Shown here in pieces: positions 63,876 to 64,000 of a stretch of DNA of 64,000 nucleotides. Made by a program: the position numbers and the translations under genes. The DNA lies in NCBI RefSeq assembly GCF_004135605.1, contig NZ_SDPT01000002.1, forward strand, positions 558,001-622,000. Direction: 5' to 3'. Within the stretch, counting starts at the first letter, position 1, and each line of letters opens with the position of its first letter. Below the pieces are notes generated by a model that did not search any database, was not told where the DNA came from, and saw only the letters and a program-made list of their open reading frames with translations. The stretch is from Sphingomonas desiccabilis (GTDB taxonomy: Bacteria; Pseudomonadota; Alphaproteobacteria; Sphingomonadales; Sphingomonadaceae).

Positions 63876-64000
63876 TCATGCAACGCCAAGAAATCCGACA
63901 TCTGACTCCGCCTCGGCTCCGCCCGGTGCGATCAGGTGCACCTTCAACCGGCCGAGCTTTTTGACGAGGCCTTGTGCGGCGTCCTCCTCGGAGGCCCGCC
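63876..64000 (-). CDS. unrecognised protein, C-terminal end only
   Basis: The frame is open from the right edge to TGA at 63876-63878 and gives about 41 residues (RASEEDAAQGLVKKLGRLKV, then HLIAPGGAEAESDVGFLGVA). The regular codon pattern suggests a real gene convergent with the receptor, 17 bases from its stop. I do not recognise it. Confidence 0.5.
   Translation of the reverse strand, partial: RASEEDAAQGLVKKLGRLKVHLIAPGGAEAESDVGFLGVA

Overview
The window looks like a chromosomal segment of a high-GC alphaproteobacterium of the Sphingomonas type. The reasons are very high GC, two large TonB-dependent receptors with DIVVTG-type TonB boxes, a split glycine decarboxylase (gcvPA/gcvPB), and the general style of the housekeeping proteins. 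This is inference from sequence style; no 16S rRNA gene or other strong taxonomic marker is present.

Bases 1-25,600 are mostly ordinary core genome. In order: the end of an alpha/beta hydrolase and an FAD oxidoreductase; ispH-thrB-rnhA on the minus strand; a tandem glycine riboswitch feeding gcvT-gcvH-gcvPA-gcvPB; an RPG-repeat lipoprotein; a type I phosphodiesterase; ychF; a group of small and poorly known genes including a 38-residue acidic protein; pth and rplY; a secreted M20 hydrolase; a DUF4893-like lipoprotein; a patatin/3-hydroxybutyrate dehydrogenase pair; a YpfJ-type zinc protease, GreA/B-like factor, YaiI-like protein, Myb-like small protein and MDR oxidoreductase; a low-complexity DUF2171-type protein; and tRNA-Ala(CGC), hspQ and tRNA-Ser(CGA).

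Bases 25,600-27,200 are a decayed stretch after the tRNA-Ser gene: a truncated AraC/GlxA-like regulator and a multiply frameshifted secreted metallopeptidase-like gene. Bases 27,255-37,609 form a locus of exported hydrolases: two adjacent DUF885 metallopeptidase paralogs and a TonB-dependent receptor on the minus strand, divergent by only 50 bp from a secreted HEFSH zinc protein and a DUF5695-like gene split by one frameshift.

Bases 37,764-56,266 are the most interesting part: a compact catabolic island of 14 intact genes. It has transporters (two MFS, one sodium:solute symporter, one Occ/alginate-export-type porin), a three-subunit molybdenum hydroxylase whose large subunit carries a C-terminal SRPBCC (CoxG-like) domain, an acyl-CoA ligase and an enoyl-CoA hydratase. 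It also has a dedicated UbiX-type flavin prenyltransferase with a UbiD-type decarboxylase, an aldehyde dehydrogenase, a short-chain dehydrogenase, an alpha/beta hydrolase and a LysR regulator. Several genes overlap by 1-19 bases, and the promoters hold palindromes and a motif shared between two operons. The set suggests uptake, hydroxylation, CoA activation and prFMN-dependent decarboxylation of an aromatic or heteroaromatic acid or aldehyde; the substrate cannot be read from sequence.

Bases 56,300-60,990 are a less well-defined accessory stretch: three genes of unknown function, an IS5-type transposase inactivated by a nonsense codon, and gene-free DNA. The window ends with a second TonB-dependent receptor (TIGR01782-like) and the 3' end of an unrecognised minus-strand gene.
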